This document shows, in pieces, positions 34,687 to 43,296 of a stretch of 64,000 nucleotides of DNA. This DNA comes from Halorientalis litorea. Its GTDB lineage: Archaea; Halobacteriota; Halobacteria; Halobacteriales; Haloarculaceae. The notes below the pieces were generated by a model. It ran no database searches and was not told where the DNA came from. It saw nothing but the letters and a program-made list of their open reading frames with translations. Position numbers and translations under genes: made by a program. Position 1 is the first letter of the stretch, and each line of letters opens with the position of its first letter. The stretch lies in assembly GCF_023028225.1 (NCBI RefSeq), contig NZ_CP095482.1, positions 1,674,001 through 1,738,000 of the forward strand, in the 5' to 3' direction.

Positions 34687-35609
34687 GCCTGCTCACCCCC
34701 GAGGCCGCCGAGGTCCACGTCGGTGACGCGCAACACCACGAGGAGAGTGGCAAGCACCGCCCCCACGAGGACGAGGCCCATGACGGCCGAGAACGGGATG
34801 TTCAGGTTCTCGTTTATCTGGCGGCCGATGAGGACCGCGATGGTCCAGTTCGACGGGTTCCCGAGCATCCGCGGCACGACGTAGATGCCCGCAGTCAGGA
34901 TGTACGTCAGGAGCGCGGCGGCTATCAGTCCCGACTTCGAGAGCGGGAGCGTCACGCGGTAGAACGTCCGGAGTGGCCCGGCACCGAGGTTCTTCGACGC
35001 CTCGATGAGCGACTCGTCGATGTTCCGGAGGCTCGGGTACAGCGTGAGCACGTAGAACGGCAACAGGATGTACACCGACCCGACTACGACTGCCCAGTAC
35101 CCCGGAACGAACGCTGTCGGTTCCGCGAACACGCCCAGCGCGACGCCGACGGTGCTGACGACGCCCTCCTTCGAGAGCAGCACGGTCCACGCGTACGACC
35201 GGACGACGTACGTCGTGAACATGCTCACGAGGAATATCATGATGACCGCCCGGCGGACCAGCAGGTTCCTGATTCTGGTGAGGAAGTACGTGACCGGGTA
35301 GCCGATGGCCGTCACGAGCAGGGTGACGAACAGCGAGAGCTGGAGCGTGAAGACGAGCCGGTTGTAGTACAGCTCGGTGGTGAAGAAGTCGACGTAGTTC
35401 GATATCGTCAGCACCTGCTCGATGCCGCCGACGACTGGCGTGAAGAAACTGTACACCACCAGAAAGAGGAAGGGTACGGCGAAGAAGACGAGGATGAACG
35501 AGAGCGGGAGGCCGATGGCGATGGCTCTCCCGCGGTGGGCGACCCGGCCGGCCGTGGTCTTGAGGCGCGACGCGACGGTCGACGTGAGCGTCGAGAGTAG
35601 CGTTGACAT
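34683..35609 (-). CDS. ABC transporter permease (PotB type)
   Basis: 308 residues with six helices and the coupling loop LIEASKNLGAGPLRTFYRVTLPLSKSG. The N-terminal 30 residues are a cytoplasmic extension. It pairs with the PotC-type permease to form the membrane channel of the polyamine-type importer. Its start is 6 nt downstream of the ATPase stop. Confidence 0.92.
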   Translation of the reverse strand: MSTLLSTLTSTVASRLKTTAGRVAHRGRAIAIGLPLSFILVFFAVPFLFLVVYSFFTPVVGGIEQVLTISNYVDFFTTELYYNRLVFTLQLSLFVTLLVTAIGYPVTYFLTRIRNLLVRRAVIMIFLVSMFTTYVVRSYAWTVLLSKEGVVSTVGVALGVFAEPTAFVPGYWAVVVGSVYILLPFYVLTLYPSLRNIDESLIEASKNLGAGPLRTFYRVTLPLSKSGLIAAALLTYILTAGIYVVPRMLGNPSNWTIAVLIGRQINENLNIPFSAVMGLVLVGAVLATLLVVLRVTDVDLGGLGGEQA

Positions 35610-35615
35610 GTGGTT

Positions 35616-36677
35616 TCACCCCGGTATCAGCAGGCAGTCGTCCGGGTCGACGAGCAGGTCGACCCGCGCGCGCTCGTCGAACACGGAGTCGCGCCGCTGT
35701 GACAGGGCGAGCATCTCGCGGCCCGCGTCCGTCTTCACGTGGTACTGGACGGCGTTGCCGAGGTTCCGTTTGAAATCGACGGTGCCGCTGATGACGTTCG
35801 CGCCGTTGTGTTCACCGTCCGGCGGTGCGATGCGGACGTCCTCCGGGCGGACGACGACGGTACTTCGCTCCGTCGTCGGGCGGCTACCGACCCGGAGTTC
35901 GATGTCCTCGGCGACCACGGTGTCCGGGTCGTCGAAGGTGGTCGTCCCCTCGAAGATGTTCGACGTGCCCAGGAAGTCCGCGACGAACTCGCTCGTCGGG
36001 TTGTCGTACACCTCGGTCGGTTCGCCGATCTGCTCGAACTCCCCGTCGTTCATCACGACGAGGCGGTCGGACATCGCCATCGCCTCCGTCTGGTTGTGGG
36101 TCACGAACAGCGTGGTGATGCCGACGCGGTCCTGTATCTCCTTGAGTTCCTTCTGCATCTCCTCCCGGAGTTTCTTGTCGAGGCTCGCCAGCGGTTCGTC
36201 GAGCAACAGGACCTCCGGTTCGGGTGCGAGTGCCCGGGCGAGCGCGATTCGCTGTTGCTGGCCGCCGGACAGTTCGTCGGGCTTCCGGTGGCCGGTGTCG
36301 GGCAACTGCACGAGGGCGAGCATCTCGCGCACGCGGGTCTCGATTTCCTCGTCGGTGTACTCGCCCGAACTCCGCAGACCGTAGGCGACGTTCTCGCCGA
36401 CGGTCAGGTGCGGGAACAGCGCGAAGTGCTGGAACACCATCCCGATGTCACGCTGGTACGGTGGCAGGGTCGTTACGTCCGTCTCGCCGATGGAAATCCG
36501 CCCGCTCGTGGGTTTGACGAACCCGGCGAGCATCCGTAGCGTCGTCGTCTTCCCGCAACCGCTCGGTCCGACCAGCGTGACGAATTCGCCGTCTCGAATC
36601 GTCAGTGACTCGCCCTCGACGGCGACTGTCTCGCCGTTGTAGACCTTTCTGACCTCCGAGAGTGTAATCTCGCTCAT
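35616..36677 (-). CDS. ABC transporter ATPase (PotA type)
   Basis: 353 residues from the ATG at 36677 (MSEITLSEVRKVYNGET). Walker A is GPSGCGKTT, the Q-loop FQHFALFPHL, the signature LSGGQQQR and Walker B EVLLLDEPLASLD. The last 110 residues form the TOBE domain (VVVRPEDVRIAPP) seen in PotA/FbpC-type ATPases. It energises the importer of this island. Confidence 0.94.
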   Translation of the reverse strand: MSEITLSEVRKVYNGETVAVEGESLTIRDGEFVTLVGPSGCGKTTTLRMLAGFVKPTSGRISIGETDVTTLPPYQRDIGMVFQHFALFPHLTVGENVAYGLRSSGEYTDEEIETRVREMLALVQLPDTGHRKPDELSGGQQQRIALARALAPEPEVLLLDEPLASLDKKLREEMQKELKEIQDRVGITTLFVTHNQTEAMAMSDRLVVMNDGEFEQIGEPTEVYDNPTSEFVADFLGTSNIFEGTTTFDDPDTVVAEDIELRVGSRPTTERSTVVVRPEDVRIAPPDGEHNGANVISGTVDFKRNLGNAVQYHVKTDAGREMLALSQRRDSVFDERARVDLLVDPDDCLLIPG

Positions 36678-36687
36678 ATCGTCGCTC

Positions 36688-37854
36688 CTACTGAACGAGG
36701 AACTGCTGGAAGCGTTCGCGTATCTGCTCGCCCGAGTCGCCGATGTACAGCGAGAAGTTCGGCGAGATGGCGGCGTTGGGGCCGGGGCCCGCGATGTTCT
36801 GGTACACCTCGTCGGACAACTCCGAGTGCTGTGACTCGATGAGCGGCGAGGTGAACAGGTTCTCCGCGAGGCCGTCCTGAATCTCGGGCCGCATCGAGAA
36901 CTCCATGAGGGACGCCGCGTCCTCCTGTCTGTCGGATGTCTTGAGCGCGGAGAAGTGGCCGTACGAGATGACGGCACCCTCCTCCGGGAAGACGCTCGTG
37001 ATGTCCGCACCGCCCTCCGATTCGAGGAACATCGTGTCGTGGTAGTACTCGCCGGCGGGCACGTCCCCCTGCTTGAGTCGCTGGATGAACGTCGCGCCAG
37101 TCTCGAACCACAACTGCACCTGCGGGCGGAGTTCCTCCATCTTGCCGAACACTTGGTCGAGGCCGTCTTCACTCTGCAGCGTGTCCGCACCGTCGAAGAA
37201 CACCTCCGCGGTGATGTCCGGCAGGAAGTTCGAGGCGATGGAGTTCTGGACACCGAGCGTGTCCTCGTAGGTGCTGTCCCACATATCCGCCCACGCCGTC
37301 GGCGGATTCGACATCTCGTCGTTGTGGCCGAGCGTGAGGAACCACCCCTGTGCCGGCGCGCCGACGACCTCGCCGTCGACGCTCTCGACGAAACTGTCGT
37401 CGAAGTACTCCAAGTTGCTGAACCGGTCGGACGGGTACGAGGCCCAGATGTCGAGGTTCGTGCCGCGAATCGTCGAGATGGCCGTGTTCAGAATCATGTC
37501 CGCCGGCGCGTCCCCGTTCTGGACCGCCGTCGCGAACCGCGGCAGAGCCTGTGTCGGGTTCGATATCTCGATGGGTTCGGTCTCGATTCCCGTCTCTTCG
37601 GTGAAGGGGTCCAGCACGTGCTCGACGTACATGTCGAGGAAGTTCGTCGAGGTAAGCGCGACTTGGAGGGGACCGCTCCCGCCGGACCCACCGTCACCGC
37701 TGGCACTCCCCGTGCCCTGTGACCCGCCGCCGTCACTGCCGCCGTCACCGCTGCACCCTGCGAGTGCGACCGCACCACCGAGACCGAGCCCGGTCGTCTT
37801 GATGAACGTCCGACGTGTTCGGCGACCGCTTCCAATCTCCGATGATTCTTGCAT
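36688..37854 (-). CDS. ABC transporter substrate-binding protein (Tat lipoprotein)
   Basis: 388 residues from the ATG at 37854. The N terminus has a twin-arginine signal (RRTFIK) and lipobox ALAGC, then a Gly/Ser/Asp-rich linker, so the mature protein is a Tat-exported lipoprotein. The mature part is a PotD/extracellular solute-binding type 1-like protein. It is the first gene of the importer operon; about 250 nt of AT-rich, TATA-containing DNA lies upstream. Confidence 0.92.
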   Translation of the reverse strand: MQESSEIGSGRRTRRTFIKTTGLGLGGAVALAGCSGDGGSDGGGSQGTGSASGDGGSGGSGPLQVALTSTNFLDMYVEHVLDPFTEETGIETEPIEISNPTQALPRFATAVQNGDAPADMILNTAISTIRGTNLDIWASYPSDRFSNLEYFDDSFVESVDGEVVGAPAQGWFLTLGHNDEMSNPPTAWADMWDSTYEDTLGVQNSIASNFLPDITAEVFFDGADTLQSEDGLDQVFGKMEELRPQVQLWFETGATFIQRLKQGDVPAGEYYHDTMFLESEGGADITSVFPEEGAVISYGHFSALKTSDRQEDAASLMEFSMRPEIQDGLAENLFTSPLIESQHSELSDEVYQNIAGPGPNAAISPNFSLYIGDSGEQIRERFQQFLVQ

Positions 37855-38108
37855 CAATGCGAAACAAACGCACACAAGTATTAACTTTTACTCTTCATAC
37901 AACCAAGTTTTGGACTTTTAACACTACGTTCGGATGGAAATGAGGCGAGACACAACAAAAAATAAGATTAAATCCTGGGATTGCACGAACATACAGGTAA
38001 TCAACACAATCCTTGGAATATGGAACTAAGACAAAAGGTGTAATCTTTGTACAATACAATCTGAAATACCAGCGAAAAGTCGACGTGAGTTCCCCTCCGG
38101 GGTCGGGG
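37855..38108. promoter_or_regulatory. AT-rich intergenic region upstream of the importer
   Basis: 254 nt with no gene. Its A+T content is far higher than that of the neighbouring genes. AAGTATTAACTTTTAC (37877-37892) upstream of the importer start and AAAAATAAGATTAAATC contain promoter-like elements. It separates the minus-strand importer operon from the 3' end of the minus-strand ureohydrolase gene, so it must hold the importer promoter. Confidence 0.55.
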
Positions 38109-39113
38109 CTATTCGGCGAACCGCCGCTCCAACAGGGTCACGAGGAGGTACGCGGCGAGTCGTTGCGTCCCCTCACTGTCGTCGAAGTTCGGGGCCACCT
38201 CCATCAGGTCGGCCGCACCGACGGCGTCGTGCGTGCCGAGGGTCTCTACGACGGTCAACGCTTGGTCGGCTGAGAGCCCACCCGGTTCCGGCGTGCCAGT
38301 TCCCGGCGCGACGCTGGGGTCGACGGCGTCGATGTCGAAGGTGACGTACACCGCGTCCGTCCCTGCGGCGGCCGCGTCGATGGCCTCCGTGACGACTGGC
38401 CCGATGCCGCGCTCGTTCACGTCACGCATCGTCGAGAGGTGGAGTCCCGTCTCGTCGGCGAACTCGAAGAAGCCGGGGGCCTCGTAGCCGCGGATGCCGA
38501 CCTGACTGACGTGTTCGTAGTCGCTGTACGCCGAGTCGGCTATCAACGCGGTGCTCGACCCGTGGAACTCCTCGCCGAAGATTGGACTGCCGCTGCTCGT
38601 ATCCGTATGTGCGTCTATCTGGACCACCCCGACCGTCTCGTGGCCCGACCCGGCGGCGAACCCGCGGAAGGAGGGTGCGGTGCAGTAGTGGTCGCCACCG
38701 AGGACGAGGGGGAAGGTTTGCTCCGCCACGGCCGCGACGTGGGCCTCGATGCTCTCGGCCGTCCGCTCGTGGTCCATCGGGAAGACCGGCACGTCACCGC
38801 AGTCGGCCACCGAGAGGTCACCGAAGTCGACCTGCCGTCCGGTGCGCATGTTGGTCAGTCCTCCCTTGTACCCCGAGAGGTACGCCCACCAGCCGCTGGC
38901 TCGCCGGATGGCCCGGGGACCGTAGCGGGCACCCGGGCGGTTGCTCACCGCGCCGTCGTAGGGCACACCGAGGACAGCAGCGTCCGCGTCGGCCACCTCG
39001 TCGATGGCACGCGCGTCCCCGTTCAGGAAGGTATCTACGCCCGCGTAGGGCAGTTCCGCGCCGGGATGGGCTTCGGCCGCACGGCGGACGAACTCGCTCG
39101 GGTCCCCCGTCAC
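38109..39113 (-). CDS. Ureohydrolase (agmatinase/arginase family), canonical metal site
   Basis: 334 residues from a GTG whose GTGA overlaps the aminotransferase stop. All six Mn ligands are in place: GGDHY (His), QIDAHTDT (Asp, His, Asp) and TFDIDAVDPSVAPG (Asp, Asp). It should hydrolyse a guanidino group to urea and an amine. Agmatine, guanidinobutyrate or guanidinopropionate are the most likely substrates, because the partner gene is an aminotransferase for omega-amines and a polyamine-type importer lies upstream. Confidence 0.9.
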   Translation of the reverse strand: MTGDPSEFVRRAAEAHPGAELPYAGVDTFLNGDARAIDEVADADAAVLGVPYDGAVSNRPGARYGPRAIRRASGWWAYLSGYKGGLTNMRTGRQVDFGDLSVADCGDVPVFPMDHERTAESIEAHVAAVAEQTFPLVLGGDHYCTAPSFRGFAAGSGHETVGVVQIDAHTDTSSGSPIFGEEFHGSSTALIADSAYSDYEHVSQVGIRGYEAPGFFEFADETGLHLSTMRDVNERGIGPVVTEAIDAAAAGTDAVYVTFDIDAVDPSVAPGTGTPEPGGLSADQALTVVETLGTHDAVGAADLMEVAPNFDDSEGTQRLAAYLLVTLLERRFAE

Positions 39114-40432
39114 GCTACCACCGCCCGGAGGGCGTCTTCGAGCGCGTCGACTCCGTGTGCGAGTTGGTCGCGTTCGATGGTCAGTGGTGGCTGAATCCGC
39201 AACACGTTCCCGTGGTACCCACCGACGCCGACGATGACGCCGGCCTCCCGGAGGTGGTCGCCGACTGCCGTCGCGAGTTTCGGGGCCGGTGCCGGAGCGA
39301 CGTCCATCGGTCCGCGCTCGCCGTCCGGGGTGACCAGTTCGACGCCGTGCATCAGTCCCAGTCCTCGGGTGTCGCCGACGGCCTCGAACTCGGATTCGAG
39401 AGCCGCGAGGCGGTCTTCGAGCCACGCACCCTGCTCGGCGGCGTCGGTGACGATGCCGCCTTCGAGTTCGTCGATTGCCGCCAGTGCCGCCGCACAGCTG
39501 ACCGGGTTGCCCCCGAACGTCGAGAGGTGGTCGCCCGCCTCGAAACTGTCCGCGACCTCCGCGCTCGCGGTGAACGCACCCAATGGGAGGCCGTTGGCGA
39601 TGCCCTTCGCCTGTGGCATGATGTCGGGAACGATGTCGAAGTGCTCGGTGGCGAACATCTCGCCGGTCCGGCCGTAGCCGCTCTGTACCTCGTCGACCAC
39701 GAGCAACGCGTCGTGGTCGTGTGTAATCTCCTGGACCTCCCGAAGCCACCCCTCCGGCGGGACGACGATACCGCCCTCGCCGAGGACTGGTTCCACGACG
39801 ACAGCGGCCAAGTCCCCGGACGTGTGGGTGCCGATGACCCGTTCGAGGTCGTCCGCACACGCACAGGAACACGGGCCGCCGGTACACAGCTGGCACCGGT
39901 AGGCGTACGGCGGTGCGACGTGTGCCACGTCGTTGATGGTGGGTGCCATCTCGCTCTTGTAGGCCTTGTTGCCGGTCAGTCCGAGGCTCCCCAGCGTCCG
40001 GCCGTGAAACCCCATCTCCAGCGCGACGACCTCCGCACTCCCCGTGTGCTTGCGAGCGAGTTTCAGCGCGCCTTCGACGGCCTCGGTCCCGGAGTTACAG
40101 AAAAACGACTTTTCGAGGTCCCCCGGCGTGATGTCCGCGAGACGCTCCCCGAGTTCGGCGACGGGGCCGCTCGGGTGTACGTACGAACACCCGTGAACGA
40201 ACTCGTCGAGTTGTGCCTTGGCCGCCTCGACGACTGCCTCGTTGTTGTGGCCCACGTTCGCGACCGAAATTCCGGCGAACAGGTCCAGATACTCGTTGCC
40301 GTCGTAGTCTTCGAGCGTACAGTCCGACGCGCGCCGAACCGGTACGTCGAGGTGCTTCCATATCGGCATCACGTAGTCGTCGTACCCGGCGACGACAGCG
40401 TCGTTCCGCGAGTGAGTCTGTTTGTCTGACAT
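39110..40432 (-). CDS. Class III PLP aminotransferase with a cysteine cluster
   Basis: 440 residues. The PLP lysine is K276 in MPQAKGIANGLPLGA, with VVDEVQSGYGRTG before it and FFCNSGTEAVEGALKLAR near residue 115. The family includes GABA, ornithine and AGXT2-like omega-aminotransferases. Residues 180-192 (CQLCTGGPCSCAC) hold five cysteines in 13 residues, which is unusual for a haloarchaeal protein. It is the promoter-proximal gene of a two-gene operon with the ureohydrolase, so it may transaminate the amine that enzyme releases. Confidence 0.92.
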   Translation of the reverse strand: MSDKQTHSRNDAVVAGYDDYVMPIWKHLDVPVRRASDCTLEDYDGNEYLDLFAGISVANVGHNNEAVVEAAKAQLDEFVHGCSYVHPSGPVAELGERLADITPGDLEKSFFCNSGTEAVEGALKLARKHTGSAEVVALEMGFHGRTLGSLGLTGNKAYKSEMAPTINDVAHVAPPYAYRCQLCTGGPCSCACADDLERVIGTHTSGDLAAVVVEPVLGEGGIVVPPEGWLREVQEITHDHDALLVVDEVQSGYGRTGEMFATEHFDIVPDIMPQAKGIANGLPLGAFTASAEVADSFEAGDHLSTFGGNPVSCAAALAAIDELEGGIVTDAAEQGAWLEDRLAALESEFEAVGDTRGLGLMHGVELVTPDGERGPMDVAPAPAPKLATAVGDHLREAGVIVGVGGYHGNVLRIQPPLTIERDQLAHGVDALEDALRAVVA

Positions 40433-40507
40433 TGTGACCTACGCGACCGTGAACCGACACGGCGTTACATTTGGACTATTGACGAAATGTATTAAGCATT
40501 TTCACAG

Positions 40508-40521
40508 AAATGACTAACAAA
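40508..40521. promoter_or_regulatory. Candidate operator, copy 1 (AAATGACTAACAAA)
   Basis: A 14-nt element in the AT-rich divergent region between the aminotransferase (start 40432) and the cyclase-family gene (start 40590). A second copy differing at one base is at 42377-42390 in the next divergent region of the same island. A shared regulator is suggested, not shown. Confidence 0.4.
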
Positions 40522-40589
40522 TGCGTGGATATTGTATTCAAAATCACTCTATCCGACGAATTATTATGGGGGCTTTTCGAACAGAGCGT

Positions 40590-41231
40590 ATGCGACACCG
40601 AGACCTCTCACACACCGTCGAGACGGACATGCCCGTGTTCCCCGGCGACCCCCCTGTGGTGGTCGGCCCACACACCACCGTGCCCGAGGACGGGTACCGC
40701 GTCTCGGCGGTCGAGTGCGGGAGTCACGCCGGCACACACGTCGACGCGCCGAGCCACACCGAGAGCGACGGCCGGGCTATCGACGCCGTCGGGGTCGACC
40801 GGTTCGCGTTCGACGCCGTTCGGGCCGACTGCCGCGGCCTCGACCCACGGACCCCCATCGGCCCCGACGCACTCCCGGCGACCGACGCCGACCTGCTCGT
40901 CGTCCAGACCGGCTGGGACGCACACTGGGGCGACTCGACGTACTTCGACCACCCGTTCCTGACGCCCGAGGCGGCCGCGTTCTGTGAGGGGCAGGGGTAC
41001 GACGTCGCCGTCGACGCGCTCAACGTCGACCCGACGCCGACCGAAAACGCCCGGCCCGGCGAACCGGACGGGTTTCAGGCCCACCACACACTGCTGGGCA
41101 ACGACTGTCTCATCTTCGAGAACCTCACGGGCCTGTCGGGACTCCCCGAGCGGCTCGAGGTGCTCGCGTTCCCCCTGAAACTCGGGGGCTGTGACGGCGC
41201 GCCCGTCAGGGCAGTCGCACGCTACGACTGA
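40590..41231 (+). CDS. Cyclase-family metal-dependent hydrolase
   Basis: 213 residues from the ATG at 40590 (MRHRDLSHTVETDMPVFPGD). The metal site of the cyclase/kynurenine-formamidase family is present as SHAGTHVDAPSH (HxGTHxDxPxH). Such enzymes hydrolyse N-formyl or cyclic amide bonds. In this island it could process an amide or formyl intermediate; tryptophan degradation genes are absent nearby. An ATG at 40566 would add eight residues. Confidence 0.88.
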   Translation: MRHRDLSHTVETDMPVFPGDPPVVVGPHTTVPEDGYRVSAVECGSHAGTHVDAPSHTESDGRAIDAVGVDRFAFDAVRADCRGLDPRTPIGPDALPATDADLLVVQTGWDAHWGDSTYFDHPFLTPEAAAFCEGQGYDVAVDALNVDPTPTENARPGEPDGFQAHHTLLGNDCLIFENLTGLSGLPERLEVLAFPLKLGGCDGAPVRAVARYD

Positions 41232-41249
41232 CTGGCGACGGCGGCAGTG

Positions 41250-42296
41250 TCAGAGTCGCCCGGACCCGCCCGGGTTCGCTCTGACGCCCAGAACGTCCAT
41301 CGCCAGCCGGACCGCGACGCGGGCGGACATGTTCGCGATATCGTGGACGGGGCTACACTCGACGATGACGTGGGCGTCGATACCGCCCTCGGCGAAGACA
41401 CGCATCATCTTGAGTGCCTCCCGCGGCGTCAGACCGGCGGGTTCGGGTGTCGTGACGCCGGGGACGAACCCTTGGTCGATGACGTCGAGGTCGGTGTGGA
41501 GGACGACGCGGTCGGTGCCGTCGCTCGCTACCTCGATGGCCTCCTCGGCGACGTCTTCGATACCTCTGTCGTCGATGTCCCAGATGGACCGCATCGTGAT
41601 GCCCGTCTCCTCCGCGAACTCCCGGCCACCCGGTGGGTTCAGCGGCCCATTCATACCCACGAGGGCGACGTTCTCGGGCGAGACGTTGTCGTTGTCCATC
41701 GCCCGTGTCACCGTCGTCGCGTGGTTGTTCTTCATGCCGCCGACGCTCTCGGCGGTGTCCATGTGCGAGTCGACGTGGATGTACCCGACATCGCCGTCGG
41801 TTTCGCCGGCGACGGCGTTCACGATGGGAATCGGGCAGGAGTCGTCGCCGCCGAAGACGACCGGGAAGGCTCCGGCCTGTACGATGTTCCGAACGCACTT
41901 TTCGGCCCGGGCGAACGTCTTGGGGATGCTCCCCGGGACGATGCCGATGTCGCCCGCGTCGACGAGGTTCAGCGACTCGTGGAGGTCCGTCCCGTACTCG
42001 GCGTGGTACCCCAAGTAGTGTTCCGAGGCGAGACGGACCGCACGCGGTCCGTAACTCGTCCCGGGGCGACACGTGTTGGTCGCTTCCCACGGGAACCCAA
42101 GCATCGCCGCCTTCACACCCGCGTCCTCCATCATGTCGGTCTCGGGCGGGAGTACCTCCGACTTCAGGAACGTCGGGATGCCGGAAATCAACGACGAGGG
42201 AAACGACTCCCCGCCGCCCTCCGTGTCAGTGACGTAGTCGCCTTCGACCTTTCCGGTCGTGTAGTAGTAGTTCTCCAACTCGTCTACTTTGCCCAT
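41250..42296 (-). CDS. Ureohydrolase-family protein with altered metal site (GGDD)
   Basis: 348 residues of the agmatinase/arginase fold. The usual GGDH is GGDD here (Asp152 for the first metal-ligand His), while HVDSHMDT (D176, H178, D180) and DLDVIDQGFVPG (D269, D271) keep the other ligands. The first 60 residues are an N-terminal extension with Tyr and acidic residues. It is likely a distinct subgroup; guanidine hydrolases (nickel-dependent relatives of agmatinase) are the comparison to make. It is divergent from the DUF1989 gene. Confidence 0.87.
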   Translation of the reverse strand: MGKVDELENYYYTTGKVEGDYVTDTEGGGESFPSSLISGIPTFLKSEVLPPETDMMEDAGVKAAMLGFPWEATNTCRPGTSYGPRAVRLASEHYLGYHAEYGTDLHESLNLVDAGDIGIVPGSIPKTFARAEKCVRNIVQAGAFPVVFGGDDSCPIPIVNAVAGETDGDVGYIHVDSHMDTAESVGGMKNNHATTVTRAMDNDNVSPENVALVGMNGPLNPPGGREFAEETGITMRSIWDIDDRGIEDVAEEAIEVASDGTDRVVLHTDLDVIDQGFVPGVTTPEPAGLTPREALKMMRVFAEGGIDAHVIVECSPVHDIANMSARVAVRLAMDVLGVRANPGGSGRL

Positions 42297-42376
42297 GTTT
42301 GAACTCGTAGCCGAGTAATCAACAACTACACAAAGAATTTTCGGTAAAACACGTTCAATTGTCTAACATTATGGCT

Positions 42377-42390
42377 AAATGACCAACAAA
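42377..42390. promoter_or_regulatory. Candidate operator, copy 2 (AAATGACCAACAAA)
   Basis: Same 14-nt element as at 40508-40521 with one C/T difference, in the same orientation. It lies 33 nt before the DUF1989 ATG at 42423 and 81 nt before the ureohydrolase start at 42296, within AT-rich sequence. It may control one or both divergent genes. Confidence 0.4.
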
Positions 42391-42422
42391 GTAAAGTAAA
42401 GCCCGTCTATTGTCGGACGTGG

Positions 42423-43052
42423 ATGCAAGAGTACAGCATACCCAAAAAAAGCGGGGCCTCGTTCTACGTGGACGAGGGGGAGTGCTTCGAGGTGAGCAAC
42501 CCGGAAGGCGAGCAGATAGCTGACCTCGTGGCGTTCACCCGGGAGGACTTCTCGGAGAAGTACTCCCAAGCGTACACGAGACACCTCAACGACAAACTGC
42601 GCATCTCGGAGGGCGACTCCCTGTACACGAACGAAGGGAACCCGATTCTGACCATCACCCACGACGACTGTGGGGTCCACGACATCCTGTACGGGCCGTG
42701 TAACGAGTGGCTGTTGAACGACCTCTTCCAGTCCGAACCCGGCGGCTGTCGGGAGAACCTCTGGGTGGCGGTCCAACCCGAAGGTATCTCCGAGGAGGAG
42801 GTACCGAACACGCTGAACGTCTTCCAGAAGTCGACTATCAGCGGCGACCAACAGGAACTCGAACTGGGCCGGAGTCCCGCCGACCCCGGCGACGTGGTCG
42901 AGTTCGAGGCCGACCGAGACGCGCTGGTCGCGGTCTCCGCCTGCTCGGCGGCCGACATCGCCAACGGTGACGAACTGACCGGCATCGACCTCCGGGTCCC
43001 CGACTACACGACGATTCACGGCGCGTCGATTCAGAACGAACACAACCACTGA
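42423..43052 (+). CDS. DUF1989 / urea carboxylase-associated family protein
   Basis: 209 residues. The DUF1989 features are the N-terminal GEQIADLVAF, DCGVHDILYGPCNEWLL and SEPGGCRENLWVAVQPEG, whose Cys and His residues form the family's zinc site. Family members are found in urea carboxylase and guanidine degradation operons; in bacteria two such subunits form carboxyguanidine deiminase. Only one is seen here, and no guanidine carboxylase is in the window, so the reaction is unsure. The amidase downstream could take its product. Confidence 0.9.
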   Translation: MQEYSIPKKSGASFYVDEGECFEVSNPEGEQIADLVAFTREDFSEKYSQAYTRHLNDKLRISEGDSLYTNEGNPILTITHDDCGVHDILYGPCNEWLLNDLFQSEPGGCRENLWVAVQPEGISEEEVPNTLNVFQKSTISGDQQELELGRSPADPGDVVEFEADRDALVAVSACSAADIANGDELTGIDLRVPDYTTIHGASIQNEHNH

Positions 43053-43296
43053 CGGCGGCCCGACCGTCTCGACACGAACCGACCGGCGACCGACGCCGAG
43101 TTCCCGCCCACCCCCTCACTGTAGCCCCGCCGCGCGCGTCAACTGACTGCCGCCGACGCACGGGCGATAAAAATATGATTACCAACTCCTATAGCGGCAA
43201 TAAAACAATGCATGTTCGGGTATACCGAGGTAAATTGGTTGAAAACTTTGAATATGCGTATATTTATGTTCACACTTTGTCTCTGGACTAGACAGT

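Noticed and set aside
38582-40429. Plus-strand frame of 615 codons opposite the ureohydrolase and aminotransferase
   Set aside because: Spans two genes with complete catalytic motifs on the minus strand; composition is shadow-like.
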